Origin: JANXQG01 sp963775975
Lineage (GTDB): Bacteria; Planctomycetota; Planctomycetia; Pirellulales; Thermoguttaceae
Assembly: GCA_963775975.1 (NCBI GenBank)
Contig: CAVZKX010000003.1
Coordinates: 1 to 64,000 of the forward strand
Reading direction: 5' to 3'
DNA: 64,000 nt
In this document: piece by piece, positions 1 through 10,200 of the stretch
How the letters are laid out: each line of letters starts with the position of its first letter
Position numbering within the stretch: position 1 is the first letter of the stretch
The notes under the pieces: generated by a model
Database searches by the model: none
What the model was told of the DNA's origin: nothing
The model's input: the letters and a program-made list of their open reading frames with translations, nothing else
Made by a program: the position numbers and the translations under genes

Positions 1-42
1 TAAGCGTCCGGGCTGTCCGTGGCGGTCTTGTCGTAGAGCAGG

Positions 43-1733
43 CTACCGGGCGTGGCGCGCGGCGATGAGCGCGACGGCTCGAGTGCGATGGCCCTGGCTC
101 GGGATTCATCGAGCGGTGGTCGAGAACGGTTTCGGAATGGGTTGCCGCCGCCCAGCGATCAGGCAGCATTTCCTCCAGTCGCGGATCGTCCGCATGCAGG
201 CGGAGAAGAAGATCGCGTACGTAAGACCATGGTTCGATACGGTGACGCTTTGCGGCCAGGATCGTGCAGAGCACGGCTGCCGCGGCCCCGCATTTTCACT
301 GCCGAGGAAGAGCCAGTTCTTCCTGCCGATGGCCGGGTGCCGTAGCGTCCGCTCGCTCAGGTTGTTGTCGATGGTCAGGCGGCCGTCTTCGGTGTAGTGT
401 CGCAGAGCTTCCCATTGGTTTCGGCGTAGTTGATACCGCCTGGTAGGTTACTATTCGTGGGCATCGCGGTCCCTGGTCAGCCCCGTGAAGTCAGGGCAGC
501 CAGCGTCCGACAGCGGGATGGCTTCCGCAGTACGAAGCTGGGGCGAGCTTCGGGCGACCAGGTGCATGCGCGGTCTTCGATGTCGTACGAGTTGCCGATC
601 GATTCCAGCACTTGATGTGCTCGCGCGGATACCTCTTCACCGCATCGAAGAACTTCCGCCGCGCATGCGCCGAGCAGGCCACTTCCCGAATGGCTGACTG
701 GGAACCGAGATAGATCGCGTCGTAACCGGCGAAGGCGTCGGCATGCAGGGAGCCTGTAAATCCTTGCAGAAAGTTGGCCGGTCCATCGCGACTGCGGCTG
801 GTGGTATAGTCATAAACGCTGTAGGGCTGCTCATGACCGATGTAGGTCCAGAAACGTCCTTGAAAACTCCCCTCAGATCCGCCCAGGACCGTGACGGACG
901 TGTCGTCGGTCCACATGACGGACGACTGGAGAACCCGCTCCCGTTGCAACTCGTAGAGCGGCCGAAACAATCCTGCTGCGTACTTCACCCAGTCACAGAG
1001 CGTGCTGCGGGCAAGATAGACGCCCGCGCGGGCCAGGATGTCTTCCAGACGGTAGAGCGGTAGATGGTCGCCGAACTTGCTGACCAACACCTCGGCAACC
1101 AGCCCCGGCCCGGCGATGCCACCAGGAATCGGCCGTTGCGGAAGCGGTGCTGCACAGACTCCCGCCTTGCAGCAGCGGCAAGCGTATTTAGGACGGACAT
1201 GGATGTGGGCTTCCAGCTTTGCCGGCTGGAGTTCCAATTCGCGAGTGATGTCCTCCCCGATGCGGTCCAGGGGCCGACCGCAGCCGGAGCAGGTCTTCTC
1301 CTCAACTGACAAGTCGTGTTCATGGCGGATTGGGGCAACTTGTCCCAGTCGATCTCTCGCCGCTCGCGCTGCCGGCAATGGCCACGCACTTCCACGGTTT
1401 CGTCTGGCGATCCCGGTTGCGGAGGATCGCTTGGGGCCGGCAAGTCCGCATCCAAGGCGAACAAGTGGCCTTGCCCTTGATCGTCCGGCAAGCGTTCCCG
1501 CCGACGGCCATAGGCCCAACGCTTGTACCACGCCAGCTCTTCGAGCGTAGCGGCATGCTCTTGTTGCAGGTCCCTGTAGGAAGCAGCCGTTTCGCTCAGC
1601 ACGCGGTTGAGTTCCACAACCTGCTTCTCGGACCCCGCCATGCGACGTTCAAGTTCAGTGGCCTGCTTGAAAGCCGCCAGCAAGAGCGCTGGCATTCGGC
1701 GAGATCGTTGGGAAGAAAGTCGGCACCATCCAT
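43..1733 (-). pseudogene. tnpC: IS66 transposase TnpC, frameshifted copy
   Basis: This is the copy of the DDE transposase that is intact at 16974-18668. Starting from ATG at 1733 the same protein can be followed, but it is broken by several indels: one near 1325-1335, where the zinc-finger-like region changes frame, and a cluster at about 430-620, where bases are lost or gained relative to copy 2. The central catalytic segment with WTDDTSV is preserved in one frame. The damage is concentrated towards the window edge, which could be decay or poor sequence at a contig end. The copy is unlikely to give active transposase as written. Confidence 0.85.
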
Positions 1734-1791
1734 GTTGCCGAGTATTGTAACAACTCATGCGAACAAGAAAAGCCCTCTTCTTCCTTTTTCT

Positions 1792-2142
1792 TCAACCGGT
1801 ACGGCGATACCTCCGCCGCCGGCGCCCCGTTCGCAGATCCAAGCCGCCGAGCAATTGGACCAGTTGGGCATAGTCCAACTCGACCCCTTCGTTCGTGTCA
1901 AAAGGCTTCACGATCGGAAAGGTGCCACGCTCCAGTCGCTTGTACCAGATGCAGAAGCCGTCCTGATCCCAAAAGAGGATCTTGAGGCGATCGCGCGTGC
2001 GATTGAGAAAGAGAAACAGATGGCCCGACAACGGGTCCTGTCCAAAGATCTCCTGCACGCGCCCCATGAGGCGATCGAAACTGTAATGCATATCGGTGGG
2101 CGTGGTGCAGAGGAAGATTCGCACATCGGAGTAGTCGTTCAT
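1792..2142 (-). CDS. tnpB: IS66 accessory protein TnpB (Orf2)
   Basis: A 116-residue protein of the IS66 Orf2/TnpB family, with the usual run of conserved residues (FLCTTPTDM near the start, GHLFLFLNRTRDRLKIL in the middle, WYKRLERG further on). TnpB is required for transposition of IS66 elements, but its biochemical role is not settled. Its ATG overlaps the stop of tnpA by 4 bases, which suggests translational coupling. It appears identical to the copy at 18727-19077. Confidence 0.92.
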   Translation of the reverse strand: MNDYSDVRIFLCTTPTDMHYSFDRLMGRVQEIFGQDPLSGHLFLFLNRTRDRLKILFWDQDGFCIWYKRLERGTFPIVKPFDTNEGVELDYAQLVQLLGGLDLRTGRRRRRYRRTG

Positions 2143-2510
2143 GGCTGGGACGCCTTCCAGGGACGCAAGGCGCCAACCGCGCGGATCACGTCTACGAGGA
2201 CCACTTGGCCGACCCCCAATGGCAACCGCACCACACCGCCGTTGGGCAATTCGATTTCCACCGGAGAGGCTTTGAGAGAGATCGGCACGAACACCGCACC
2301 GCCGGACTCGATGCGCTTACGTGACTCGCCCTCTTCGACCATCTCCTCGGGAAGGCCATCCTTGAGCCGTTCCAGCCAACGATAGTACGTCGACTTCGCG
2401 ATCCCTTCGCTGAGGCAGAACTCATCCACGGACAAACCGCTGGCCTTGTAGCTTTCTAACCGCTCCTGCCAGTCCAGATACTCATCCAAACCACTCGCCG
2501 GCCGCCCCAT
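2139..2510 (-). CDS. tnpA: IS66 accessory protein TnpA (Orf1)
   Basis: A 123-residue first gene of the IS66 element. The N-terminal half has a helix-turn-helix of the transposase-8 type (SVDEFCLSEGIAKSTYYRW, about residues 26-45). The C-terminal half contains the IS66 Orf1 signature VEIELPNGGVVRL. It probably binds DNA at the element ends or regulates transposition. The same protein is encoded at 19074-19445. Confidence 0.92.
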   Translation of the reverse strand: MGRPASGLDEYLDWQERLESYKASGLSVDEFCLSEGIAKSTYYRWLERLKDGLPEEMVEEGESRKRIESGGAVFVPISLKASPVEIELPNGGVVRLPLGVGQVVLVDVIRAVGALRPWKASQP

Positions 2511-2629
2511 ATCATGTCTCCCTGAAGGAACAAACTCTACGCCTCCAGCCTAACACGCCTGACAAGTATGGACGAAACGGACGCTTACGGATGCGGGACG
2601 TTTTCCCCCGCGTCAAAAATCGTTGGGTT

Positions 2630-2960
2630 GATAGCACTTCCCACCGGCCTTTTCCAAGCGGGGGTGTCGCTTCGTTCCCAGATTGCTTAATGGCAACGTT
2701 TGCCGACAGATTAAAACACGTTCCGAGAAAGGGGTCCTTTTTCAATGCTTCTCGGAATACGGATGAGTTTTTGCGACAATCCGACCGCAGGAGAGGCAAA
2801 AAGAGCGTCTGCTACTGTAAACCCAAGCTCGGGAAAGTTTGCCGTAACAGTAGGTGGAATTGGTTCTGCCCTGAAGGCGGAGGCTATTGCATCTTCCGCC
2901 GTGAGCTTAGGCGTCTATAGCCGGCCGCGCCGCAAATGGCCGCAATGAACAATCCCAGCG
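2630..2960. repeat. Paralogous 3'-flank repeat R1 (uninterrupted copy)
   Basis: This stretch covers the intergenic DNA downstream of the SGNH/PEP-CTERM gene and its last codons. It is collinear with 16795-16929 plus 19524-19735. Shared landmarks, in order, are TTCCAAGCGGGGGTGTCGCT, AGATTAAAACACGTTCCG, GGGGTCCTTTTTCAA, TTGCGACAATCCGACC, AAGCTCGGGAAAG, ATTGCATCTTCCGCCGTGAG and CAGCGTGCCCGGTTCCGG. In the other copy IS66 sits in the middle, so this copy shows what the empty site looked like. The repeat suggests duplication of the gene tail with its flank. Confidence 0.85.
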
Positions 2961-5900
2961 TGCCCGGTTCCGGAACAGGCGCCATCCCGTGCGTTTCCAC
3001 CCCCGGAGGCACCACCGCGGCCGGGAACATCGTCGGGTCGCCGACGGCCAAGCTCGTCCCGTCGGCGATTGCCTCGCTGTTGTCCACGATCAGCTTCCCG
3101 TCGCTCACCGTGGTGCCGTCCAGATAGCTATTCGAGCCGCTGAGCGTCAACATGGCTGGTCCGGTCTTTACCAGTCTGCCCGCGCCGGAAATCGCGCCGG
3201 AAAATGTGCTGTCATTGCCTGCGGTGCTGTTGACCGTGAGCTGGCCGCTGGTGCCGAGCATTATGCTGCCGGCGCCATCCAGGGGACCGATCGTCGCGGT
3301 ATTGCCGGCCAGAACGAATGCAGCGCCGCTCGCCACGGTAGTGGGCGACGTAGACGGGATCGCGGTCGACGTGCCGGACGTAGTCGTTGGCAAGATGGCG
3401 CCCAGCCATTGGTTTGCCATCCAAGCATAACCGTCGTCGTTGGGGTGTAGATTGTCGCTCGTCAGACCGTCGGACGGGAAGTTCGTGTTCATATCTACCA
3501 ACGTGATGTTGTCGCCGGCGGCCTGCTTCTGGGCGACAAGCGATGGCAGCAGCGCGTTGTAGGAATTCACCCAATTCGTGTAGGTGCTGTTGTCGTAGCG
3601 AGGCGTGAGCTTCGCTAGCAGAAGTCGGCCGGTCGGATCCTGGGCAAAGATCGTGTTGATAATGGCCGCCAGGTTCGTTGTGCCCTGCGAAACCGAGTAG
3701 CCGCTTACGGGATAATCGTTGGTGCCGATCATCATCGTGATGACCGTGGGCGTCTGCCCGCTGCCGGTCAGTTGTGTCAGCCAAGCGCCGATATTGCTTT
3801 CAATTTGTGCCGTCGTCCAGCCGGACCAGCCGTCGTGCGCGGTCTGGTCGACGGGGCTCGTCGGCAAGCTGCCGGGATTGCCGTTCGTGGTTCCGACGAA
3901 CTGGAAGTTGCTGCTGTTGCCGGCTGCCGTCAGACTGGAATACAGATAGCCGCGGTAGCCGGCATTGGTCCCGCCGACGCCGTAGGTAATCGAGTCACCC
4001 ACGGGCATTATCTTCGTGCCGGAGGGCACGCGTGACGCAACGGCCAACTGGATGGTCCCCGCGGTGATGATAGTGGACCCCTGGTATGTATTCGTGCCGC
4101 CAAGCACTAGCACGCCATTGCCGGTCTTCACGAGCCCGCCGCTGCCGGTAATACCGCCGGAGTAGATTTGCGGATTTGGATTTGCGATGACGAAGGCCGC
4201 GTTGTTAGTGACGGGACCGATGAGCGTACCGTTGGCGGATACACCGTCACCGAGTCGTAGCGTGCCGCCGGTGACTGTGGTCCTGCCGGTGTAATTGCTG
4301 GCGGTAGTGAGCGTCAGCATTCCGCCGCCTGCCTTGATCAGTCCGCCGCCGCCGCCACCGTCGAGCAGGGGGGCTGGAAGCACGAGGTTATTGCCGTTGC
4401 TGTCGATGGTGACGCCGCCGCCCTGGATGTTGACTGCTGGTCCTCCGGAGATGAAACCGGGGCTAGGGCTGGTGTTATCGTTGTTCTCCGACACGTAACC
4501 GGCAGCCGCCTGCAGGACGCCGCCGTTGAGGTTGATGACGCTGCTGGCTCCGCCGGCCCAGACGTCCCGCGCGAGCGACAGCGTGCCGCCGGCAAGGCTG
4601 ACGGTCCCCGAACCTCCGAAGCCGCCCAAGTAGAAGCGTTCGTTGGGGAACAGCCCCGGCGGCGCTACGCTGAGGAGGCCGCCGGCGTTGATGTTCAGCA
4701 GGCCGGCGCCGTAGGGGCCGCCGCTGGGGCCGCCACCGATGAAAGTCCGGCCGCCGCCATTGCCGACATTGAGTACGCTGCCGCTGCCCACGGTCACCGT
4801 GCTCGTGCCCGCCACGCCGTAACCGACGCCGAAAACGCCGCTGGCGCTCGGTCCCATCGTTACCGTGCCTTTAGAAAGATTGAGCGCGCCGCCGGACTGT
4901 GTGATAACGCTGGTCGTTCCATTGAGCACGCCGCCCGACGTGACGTTTAGCGTGCCCGCATTGATCGTCGTTCCGCCGGTGTAGGTATTGCTGGCGGTGA
5001 GGGTCACCGAATTGCTGCCGCCGACAACGATGCCATGCGAGGCCTCGCCGTCTCGAATAGCGCTGCTAATCACGATGCTCCCCGAGTTGGCCGTGATCGA
5101 CCGGTCGCCGCCGGTCAGGCCCAAATTCAAGGCAATCGTCTGCGTGGCGGTGCTGCTATTGAAGATATTGCCGCCGAGTTGCAGGCTGTTGCCGCTGAGG
5201 GTGAAGGCTGCGGCCGTGCTGGCGAAGGTGATGCCGCCGACGTTCGAGCCCGGCGGCAAATCATTTGTATTGCTGGTGCCCAGCGATCCGCCGAAGGTCA
5301 GTGACTGGCCGCTGGCGGGAACCGCTCCGGCGCTCCAGTTCCCCGTATTGCTCCAGGTGAAGGCGGGGCTTCCACCGCCCGACCAGATTGCGGGCGCCAC
5401 GTTGTTGACCACGCTGATCTTATCGAGGAACGTCGTGAAGTCTTGCGTTCCGTAGGGAACCGTGCCGGAGAACGTTAACGTGTGACTGCCGACCGTCACG
5501 GCCGCCAGGTCGCTGGTGAACGATATCCAGCTCCCGCTGGCAGGCGATACCGTCTGTAGTCCGCCAAACGTTAGCGGAGTGCCGTCCAGCAGGACCTCGA
5601 TGGGTTGTGGTCCGAAGCCGCCGGGCCGCCCTTCCGCGTAGAACGTGACTTGTTCCGTGCCGGCGACGAAGCCGTTCAGAGCGTGATAGAACGAGCCGGT
5701 GCCCTGAAGGAACGCGGCCTGCGAGCCCTCCGGCGGAGCAGTTGCGCCCAAGCCGCCGCTGCGGACAATGCCGTCGTAAGAGCCTCCCGATGATGTGCCG
5801 AATGTCCAGCCTGGAATGCCCGTCAGCGGGTCCAGCGTTCCGAAGGTCTTGGTGTAAGTAGTTTGTCCTCCCAACTGCGCCGATTCAAAGCCCGAATTAG

Positions 5901-6012
5901 TCACGCTAATCGAGGCTTGACCTACGGCCCTCGGCACCCATGCCACGAAAACTAAAACGCTTCCCAGGACGGCGATCGCGCCCGTCGAACGTTCGAATCT
6001 GTTGTTAACCAT
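2884..6012 (-). CDS. Secreted beta-strand-repeat protein with embedded SGNH hydrolase and PEP-CTERM tail
   Basis: 1042 residues. In order: a signal peptide (residues about 1-32, hydrophobic AIAVLGSVLVFVAW), a jelly-roll-like N-terminal domain beginning ISVTNSGFE, a long stretch of autotransporter-associated beta-strand repeats (GGTTINAGTLNV, GTLRLGDG and similar), an SGNH/GDSL hydrolase at about residues 665-870, another repeat, and a PEP-CTERM tail (PVPEPGTLGLF, hydrophobic stretch, RRLSSRRKMQ). The hydrolase blocks are visible: GDSITYG (nucleophile Ser), MIGTNDY (block III Asn) and DNLHPND (catalytic Asp and His). It is probably a surface carbohydrate esterase or lipase; the substrate is unknown. 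The reading frame is intact, unlike the other giant proteins here. The C-terminus closely matches that of the protein ending at 19649. Confidence 0.85.
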   Translation of the reverse strand: MVNNRFERSTGAIAVLGSVLVFVAWVPRAVGQASISVTNSGFESAQLGGQTTYTKTFGTLDPLTGIPGWTFGTSSGGSYDGIVRSGGLGATAPPEGSQAAFLQGTGSFYHALNGFVAGTEQVTFYAEGRPGGFGPQPIEVLLDGTPLTFGGLQTVSPASGSWISFTSDLAAVTVGSHTLTFSGTVPYGTQDFTTFLDKISVVNNVAPAIWSGGGSPAFTWSNTGNWSAGAVPASGQSLTFGGSLGTSNTNDLPPGSNVGGITFASTAAAFTLSGNSLQLGGNIFNSSTATQTIALNLGLTGGDRSITANSGSIVISSAIRDGEASHGIVVGGSNSVTLTASNTYTGGTTINAGTLNVTSGGVLNGTTSVITQSGGALNLSKGTVTMGPSASGVFGVGYGVAGTSTVTVGSGSVLNVGNGGGRTFIGGGPSGGPYGAGLLNINAGGLLSVAPPGLFPNERFYLGGFGGSGTVSLAGGTLSLARDVWAGGASSVINLNGGVLQAAAGYVSENNDNTSPSPGFISGGPAVNIQGGGVTIDSNGNNLVLPAPLLDGGGGGGLIKAGGGMLTLTTASNYTGRTTVTGGTLRLGDGVSANGTLIGPVTNNAAFVIANPNPQIYSGGITGSGGLVKTGNGVLVLGGTNTYQGSTIITAGTIQLAVASRVPSGTKIMPVGDSITYGVGGTNAGYRGYLYSSLTAAGNSSNFQFVGTTNGNPGSLPTSPVDQTAHDGWSGWTTAQIESNIGAWLTQLTGSGQTPTVITMMIGTNDYPVSGYSVSQGTTNLAAIINTIFAQDPTGRLLLAKLTPRYDNSTYTNWVNSYNALLPSLVAQKQAAGDNITLVDMNTNFPSDGLTSDNLHPNDDGYAWMANQWLGAILPTTTSGTSTAIPSTSPTTVASGAAFVLAGNTATIGPLDGAGSIMLGTSGQLTVNSTAGNDSTFSGAISGAGRLVKTGPAMLTLSGSNSYLDGTTVSDGKLIVDNSEAIADGTSLAVGDPTMFPAAVVPPGVETHGMAPVPEPGTLGLFIAAICGAAGYRRLSSRRKMQ

Positions 6013-6111
6013 GACGAAGATCTTAGAGGATTACTATCAAGGACTAAATCGTCGCACGCGTTCCCGATGTTGGTTGCGGCGTCAATAGCATTGCGTTCGG
6101 CGGTGAATTCG

Positions 6112-7263
6112 CTACCCTTTTCGTCGAGCCGCTGCCCGGGCGACCCGCAGCGCGAGGCAGCCGATTCCTGCCGCCAGGAGAGCCCACGCCGCGGGTTCTG
6201 GCACAGGAGCGATCGCCGATGGAATTACGGGGGCAGGCAGCAACGACAGCAGCATAGGATCGCCGACTGCGAGATTCGTCCCATCGAGGATCGCCTGCGG
6301 GTTCGTGGCAACGAGTGTGCCGCCGTTGACCGTCGTGCCGCTCGTGAAGGTGTTCGTGCCGGTAAGCAACAGCACGCCGTCGCCGCTCTTAATCAGGCCG
6401 TAGTCAGGGACGTTCTGCGTGTGGTCGATAGCCGCCGACACGATTAACGAATCGCCTGTGCCGACGTTGAAAACCGTGCCGCCTAACTGATAGAGGGCCA
6501 GATTGCCGCCAGTGATGTACGAGGTGGTGCCGTTACCCGGCGTGGAAACGCCGTATTGGAGGTCCCAACTGCCCCAGACGGGGTTGGCCGCGGCGGACGC
6601 GAGCGTACCGCCATTGAGGACCAGCGGACTACCGAGAACCTGGGTCGTGTTGCCACCGACTCCGTCCTCGATGAGACCGCCCGCATTGATCTGAATCTGG
6701 CGCGAGGGCGAATTGTTGAAGCCGACGAACGAATTGTCGTTGCCGGAGACTATGATGCTCGCGCCGCTGTTGACCACGATCAGGCTGGAAAGGCCGATCG
6801 CGCCGTTGCCTGAATTGCCGGCGGTCGTTTGCAGCGTGCCGCCGTTGACGATCGTGGCGCCGGAGTATGTGCTGAAGCCGCCCAGCGTCAAGTTGCCAGC
6901 GCCCGCCTTAGTCAGGCTGTAACCGCTGCCTCCATCGGAGATGGCGCCGCCGACCGCTAGCGTATTGGCGTTGACCGTTACGGTGCGGGAGCCAGAGGGT
7001 GCCCCGCCCAAACTAACCGCGCCCGTGCCCATGTCGAGGCTCTGGGTACCCTTGAAGGTGAAGTCACCATTCCAGTTCTGGGCGTTGTTGGCCAGCGTGA
7101 CGCTGCCCGCCGTGCTGTCCAACGAGCCGCCGTTGATCGTGAACGTGCCGGTGCCGAGCGCGCTGTTATTGTTCAGCACAAGTAGCCCGGCGTAGAGATT
7201 GGCTCCGCCCGAGTACGAGTTGCTGGTGCCGATGGTCAGGCTGCCCGCGCCATTCTTGACCAA
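6112..7263 (-). CDS. Giant beta-strand-repeat PEP-CTERM protein, C-terminal segment (frameshifted gene)
   Basis: C-terminal 383 residues of a gene that should run from 13485 to 6112 (about 2450 residues). It consists of autotransporter-associated beta-strand repeats (LVKNGAGSLTIGTSNSYSG, GGTLQTTAGNSG, GVLLLTGTNTF) and ends in a PEP-CTERM anchor (APVPEPAAWALLAAGIG, then basic RAAARRKG). Homology continues upstream in another frame. The shift lies near 7265-7300, where the upstream frame reads HPYTLSART while the expected continuation reads ANGIGASAGLVKNGAG. It is likely one cell-surface protein rather than a separate gene, and the ATG at 7263 is internal. Confidence 0.7.
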   Translation of the reverse strand: MVKNGAGSLTIGTSNSYSGGANLYAGLLVLNNNSALGTGTFTINGGSLDSTAGSVTLANNAQNWNGDFTFKGTQSLDMGTGAVSLGGAPSGSRTVTVNANTLAVGGAISDGGSGYSLTKAGAGNLTLGGFSTYSGATIVNGGTLQTTAGNSGNGAIGLSSLIVVNSGASIIVSGNDNSFVGFNNSPSRQIQINAGGLIEDGVGGNTTQVLGSPLVLNGGTLASAAANPVWGSWDLQYGVSTPGNGTTSYITGGNLALYQLGGTVFNVGTGDSLIVSAAIDHTQNVPDYGLIKSGDGVLLLTGTNTFTSGTTVNGGTLVATNPQAILDGTNLAVGDPMLLSLLPAPVIPSAIAPVPEPAAWALLAAGIGCLALRVARAAARRKG

Positions 7264-10200
7264 CCCCGCGGAAGCGCCGATGCCGTTCGCGCCGAGAGCG
7301 TGTAGGGATGCCCCGCGTCGTTGTTGAACGAGACCCCGTCGGGCAGGACATTGCCATTGTTAATGGTGACGGTGCCGCCCGAGGCGGTGCTGTTGCCGAA
7401 CTGCACGATGTCCCCCGGTTGGAAGTTCGTGCCGCTGCCGCTATAAGACCAGTTATACGGCGCGGGTAGTGTGTCGCTTGCGTTCCAGGCCGTGGAAAGG
7501 CTGCCGGTCCAGATCACCTGGGTGAGACTAACGGACAGGTCTATGTAGTCCAGATCGTTTACCAAGCTGAGGCCGCTCAACTGGCCGCGCGGATTGTTGG
7601 CGACCGCGCCGAGCGTGAAGGCGGAGAAGCCGCTGCCTCCGATCGTGCCGGAGTACTCGATCAGATGATAGGTGCCGGGGCTGAATGGCAACGGGCCGCC
7701 CACATTGATCACCACCGGACCCGCTCCCGGATTCAGGCCGCTGCCGACGGCGAGGTCCAACAGGGCCGCCGTTCCGCCGGAGGCAGGGTAGTTCGCGTAT
7801 CCATTGGCCGCGAACGTGCCGCTGCCGGTGTAGTTCAGGCTGCCCAGAGTACCGGCCGAGCCGAACGTCGCGCCGCCCGCGACGGTCACGGCCGCGGCGG
7901 GGCTGCTAGCTGCGTTGATGTATAGCGAACCGCCGCCGACCGTAATCGAGCCGGCCGCCGTGTAGCTACCAGTGAGCGTCAATTGGCCCTGGCCGAGCTT
8001 GGCTAAATTGCCGTTGCCCGAGATTGTGTACGCGGCCGTCTGGCTGCCGTAGAGGTTGTAAGTCAGCGTCGCATTATTACTCACGCTGTTGGTGTTCGCA
8101 ATCGAGCCGTCCTGTCCGGCCGCTCCGGTGCCCAACTGCAGCGTGCCGCCGCCGTTCACTGTCGTTGCGCCGGTGTACGTGTTTGTGGCGGTAAGCAGCA
8201 GGATGCCGCCTCCGGACACGGCGATCCCATTCCCGGAGCCGTTGAAGGGCATGATGACCGAGGCGATAATCATGTCGGCGGGGGGATTTGCGGGGCCACG
8301 GGTCACGTTGATCGTCAGATTGCCGCCTTGTAAGGCAAACGACAACGCATTGACGACGGCCGGATTTCCGCCGGCGTCGGAAGTGGCGATGAAGCCGTTT
8401 GTGGTGTTGAAGGAATAGACGCCGCGGCCGTCGCCGGCGCTGGTGCCGGTCAATGTGCCGCCGGTCATGGTCACTGTGTTCTGGATCGTTACTCGAGTGT
8501 TGGCTGCAATGTTGGAAACCGTGCCATCGTTAATGACCAGCGCTTCCTGGTTGTTCCTAAAGCCGAGGGCGTCGGGCGCATTCAGCGTCAGGAAGCCGCC
8601 GGCGTTGACCGTGATCGTTGGCGAAGCCAGCCCGCCGAACCCGCCGGTAAAGTCGCCGTTGACGTTCAATTGCAGCGTACCGCCGTTGACCGTGGTGCCG
8701 CCGGTGTAGTTGCTCGTCGTCACCAGCGTCAAGAGGCCCGGTCCCGCCTTGTCCAGGCTGCCCATGCCGCCGATCGAGTAGGCGACCGTCTGGTTGCCGT
8801 AAAGGTTGTAGACCAGCGCGGCGTTGTTGTTTACGCCGCTGGTGCCGGTCAGCGAACCGTCTTGGCCGCTGAGGCCGGTGCCGAGTTGCAGCGTGCCGCC
8901 GTTGATGGTCGTCGTGCCGGTGTAGCCGTTGCTTGTGGTGAGGACCACGGCGCCCGGGCCGTTCTGTACCACGCTTCCCGCGCCGCTGACCGGGCCGCCG
9001 AAATCGACGCCCTGGACCGCGGAATTGCTGCGGCTGAAAGCCAGTACGCCGTTCCCGCCCAGCGTGATCGCGCCGCTGGGAGACAGCGAGCCGGCGGCCC
9101 CGCCGTTGCCGAGTTGCAACATGCCGTTAGTCACCGTGGTTCCGCCGGTGTAGCCGTTGGAATTGAGGATGGTGACCGAGCCTCCGCCCTGAACGCCCAG
9201 CGCCCCGCTGCCTGTAATGCCGAAGTTGCCACTCACGGTGTAGGCCAGGCTCATGTTATTGAAGGTCACGCTGCCGGGCGCGACGTTGCCGGAATTGAGC
9301 GAAACCGTACCCGCGATTGCGCCCGTGCCGGCCGTATCGTCAAAAATGTCGGCATCGCCCGTCTGGAAGGTCGTCGGGGTTCCGCTGGGCTGCAGCGTCC
9401 AGGCGTTGGCGGAGAGCCAGTCGGGCTGGTTGCCGCTCCAGTAAGGCGTTTGCCCGGCGATTACCATTTCGACCTGGTTGGGGACCTCGAGGAGCGAGGC
9501 GGTTTGGCGATTGCTTAAGCCGGCGACGGAGGCCAAGTGAAAGGCCGAGGTGCCCGTGCCGGCGATCGAGTTGTAGCCTACCAAGTCATAAGTTCCCGAA
9601 AGCACGCTCACTGCGCCCAGATTCGCGTTGATGTTGATTTGACCGGCGGTCGTTAGCGCGCCCGCGTTCAGAAGCGGGGCGAACATGTAGTTCGTCAGTG
9701 CGCCGAGTCTCAGCGTGCTACTGCCCGCGTAGGTCAGGCTGTTCAGGGAAAACGTGCTGCCGTTATTGTTCTGGCTGAAGTCGAGAACTCCGCCATTGGC
9801 GACGTTGGCGGCGGCGGACGCCAGAGATCCGGTACCGCCGAGGGTCGCGCCGCCGGTTACTATGACGGTTGTGGCGAGGCTGGCGACGTTGACGTAGAGC
9901 GAACCACCACTGACGACCATGCCGGCGCTGGAATCCGCGCCATTGCTGTTGTTGACGTTCAAGAAGCCGCCGCTGACCGTAGTCGTGCCGGTATAGCTGT
10001 TGGCTCCGTTGAGCGTCAACTGGCCCGGACCAAGCTTGGTCAAGTTGCCGCTGCCCGAGATGGCGTACGCGATGGCCTGGTTTCCGAAGAGGTTGTAAGA
10101 CAGCATCGCGTTGTTGGTCACGCCGCTCGTAGTGGTGATCGTGCCGTCTTGTCCGGCCGCGCCGCTGCCCAATTGGAGCGTGCCGCCGCTGACGGTCGTT

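Larger units (their letters stand above)
1..2588 (-). mobile_element. IS66-family element, copy 1 (decayed, left end at window edge)
   Basis: The right end reads GGACGCTTAC at 2579-2588 and is the inverted repeat of the left end TAAGCGTCC at 1-9, whose first G would lie just outside the window. Three genes are in the IS66 order tnpA-tnpB-tnpC on the minus strand. It is collinear with the complete element at 16930-19523 and almost identical to it from about 700 to 2588. Between 1 and about 700 it carries many indels and substitutions. The target duplication cannot be checked because the left flank is missing. Confidence 0.9.
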
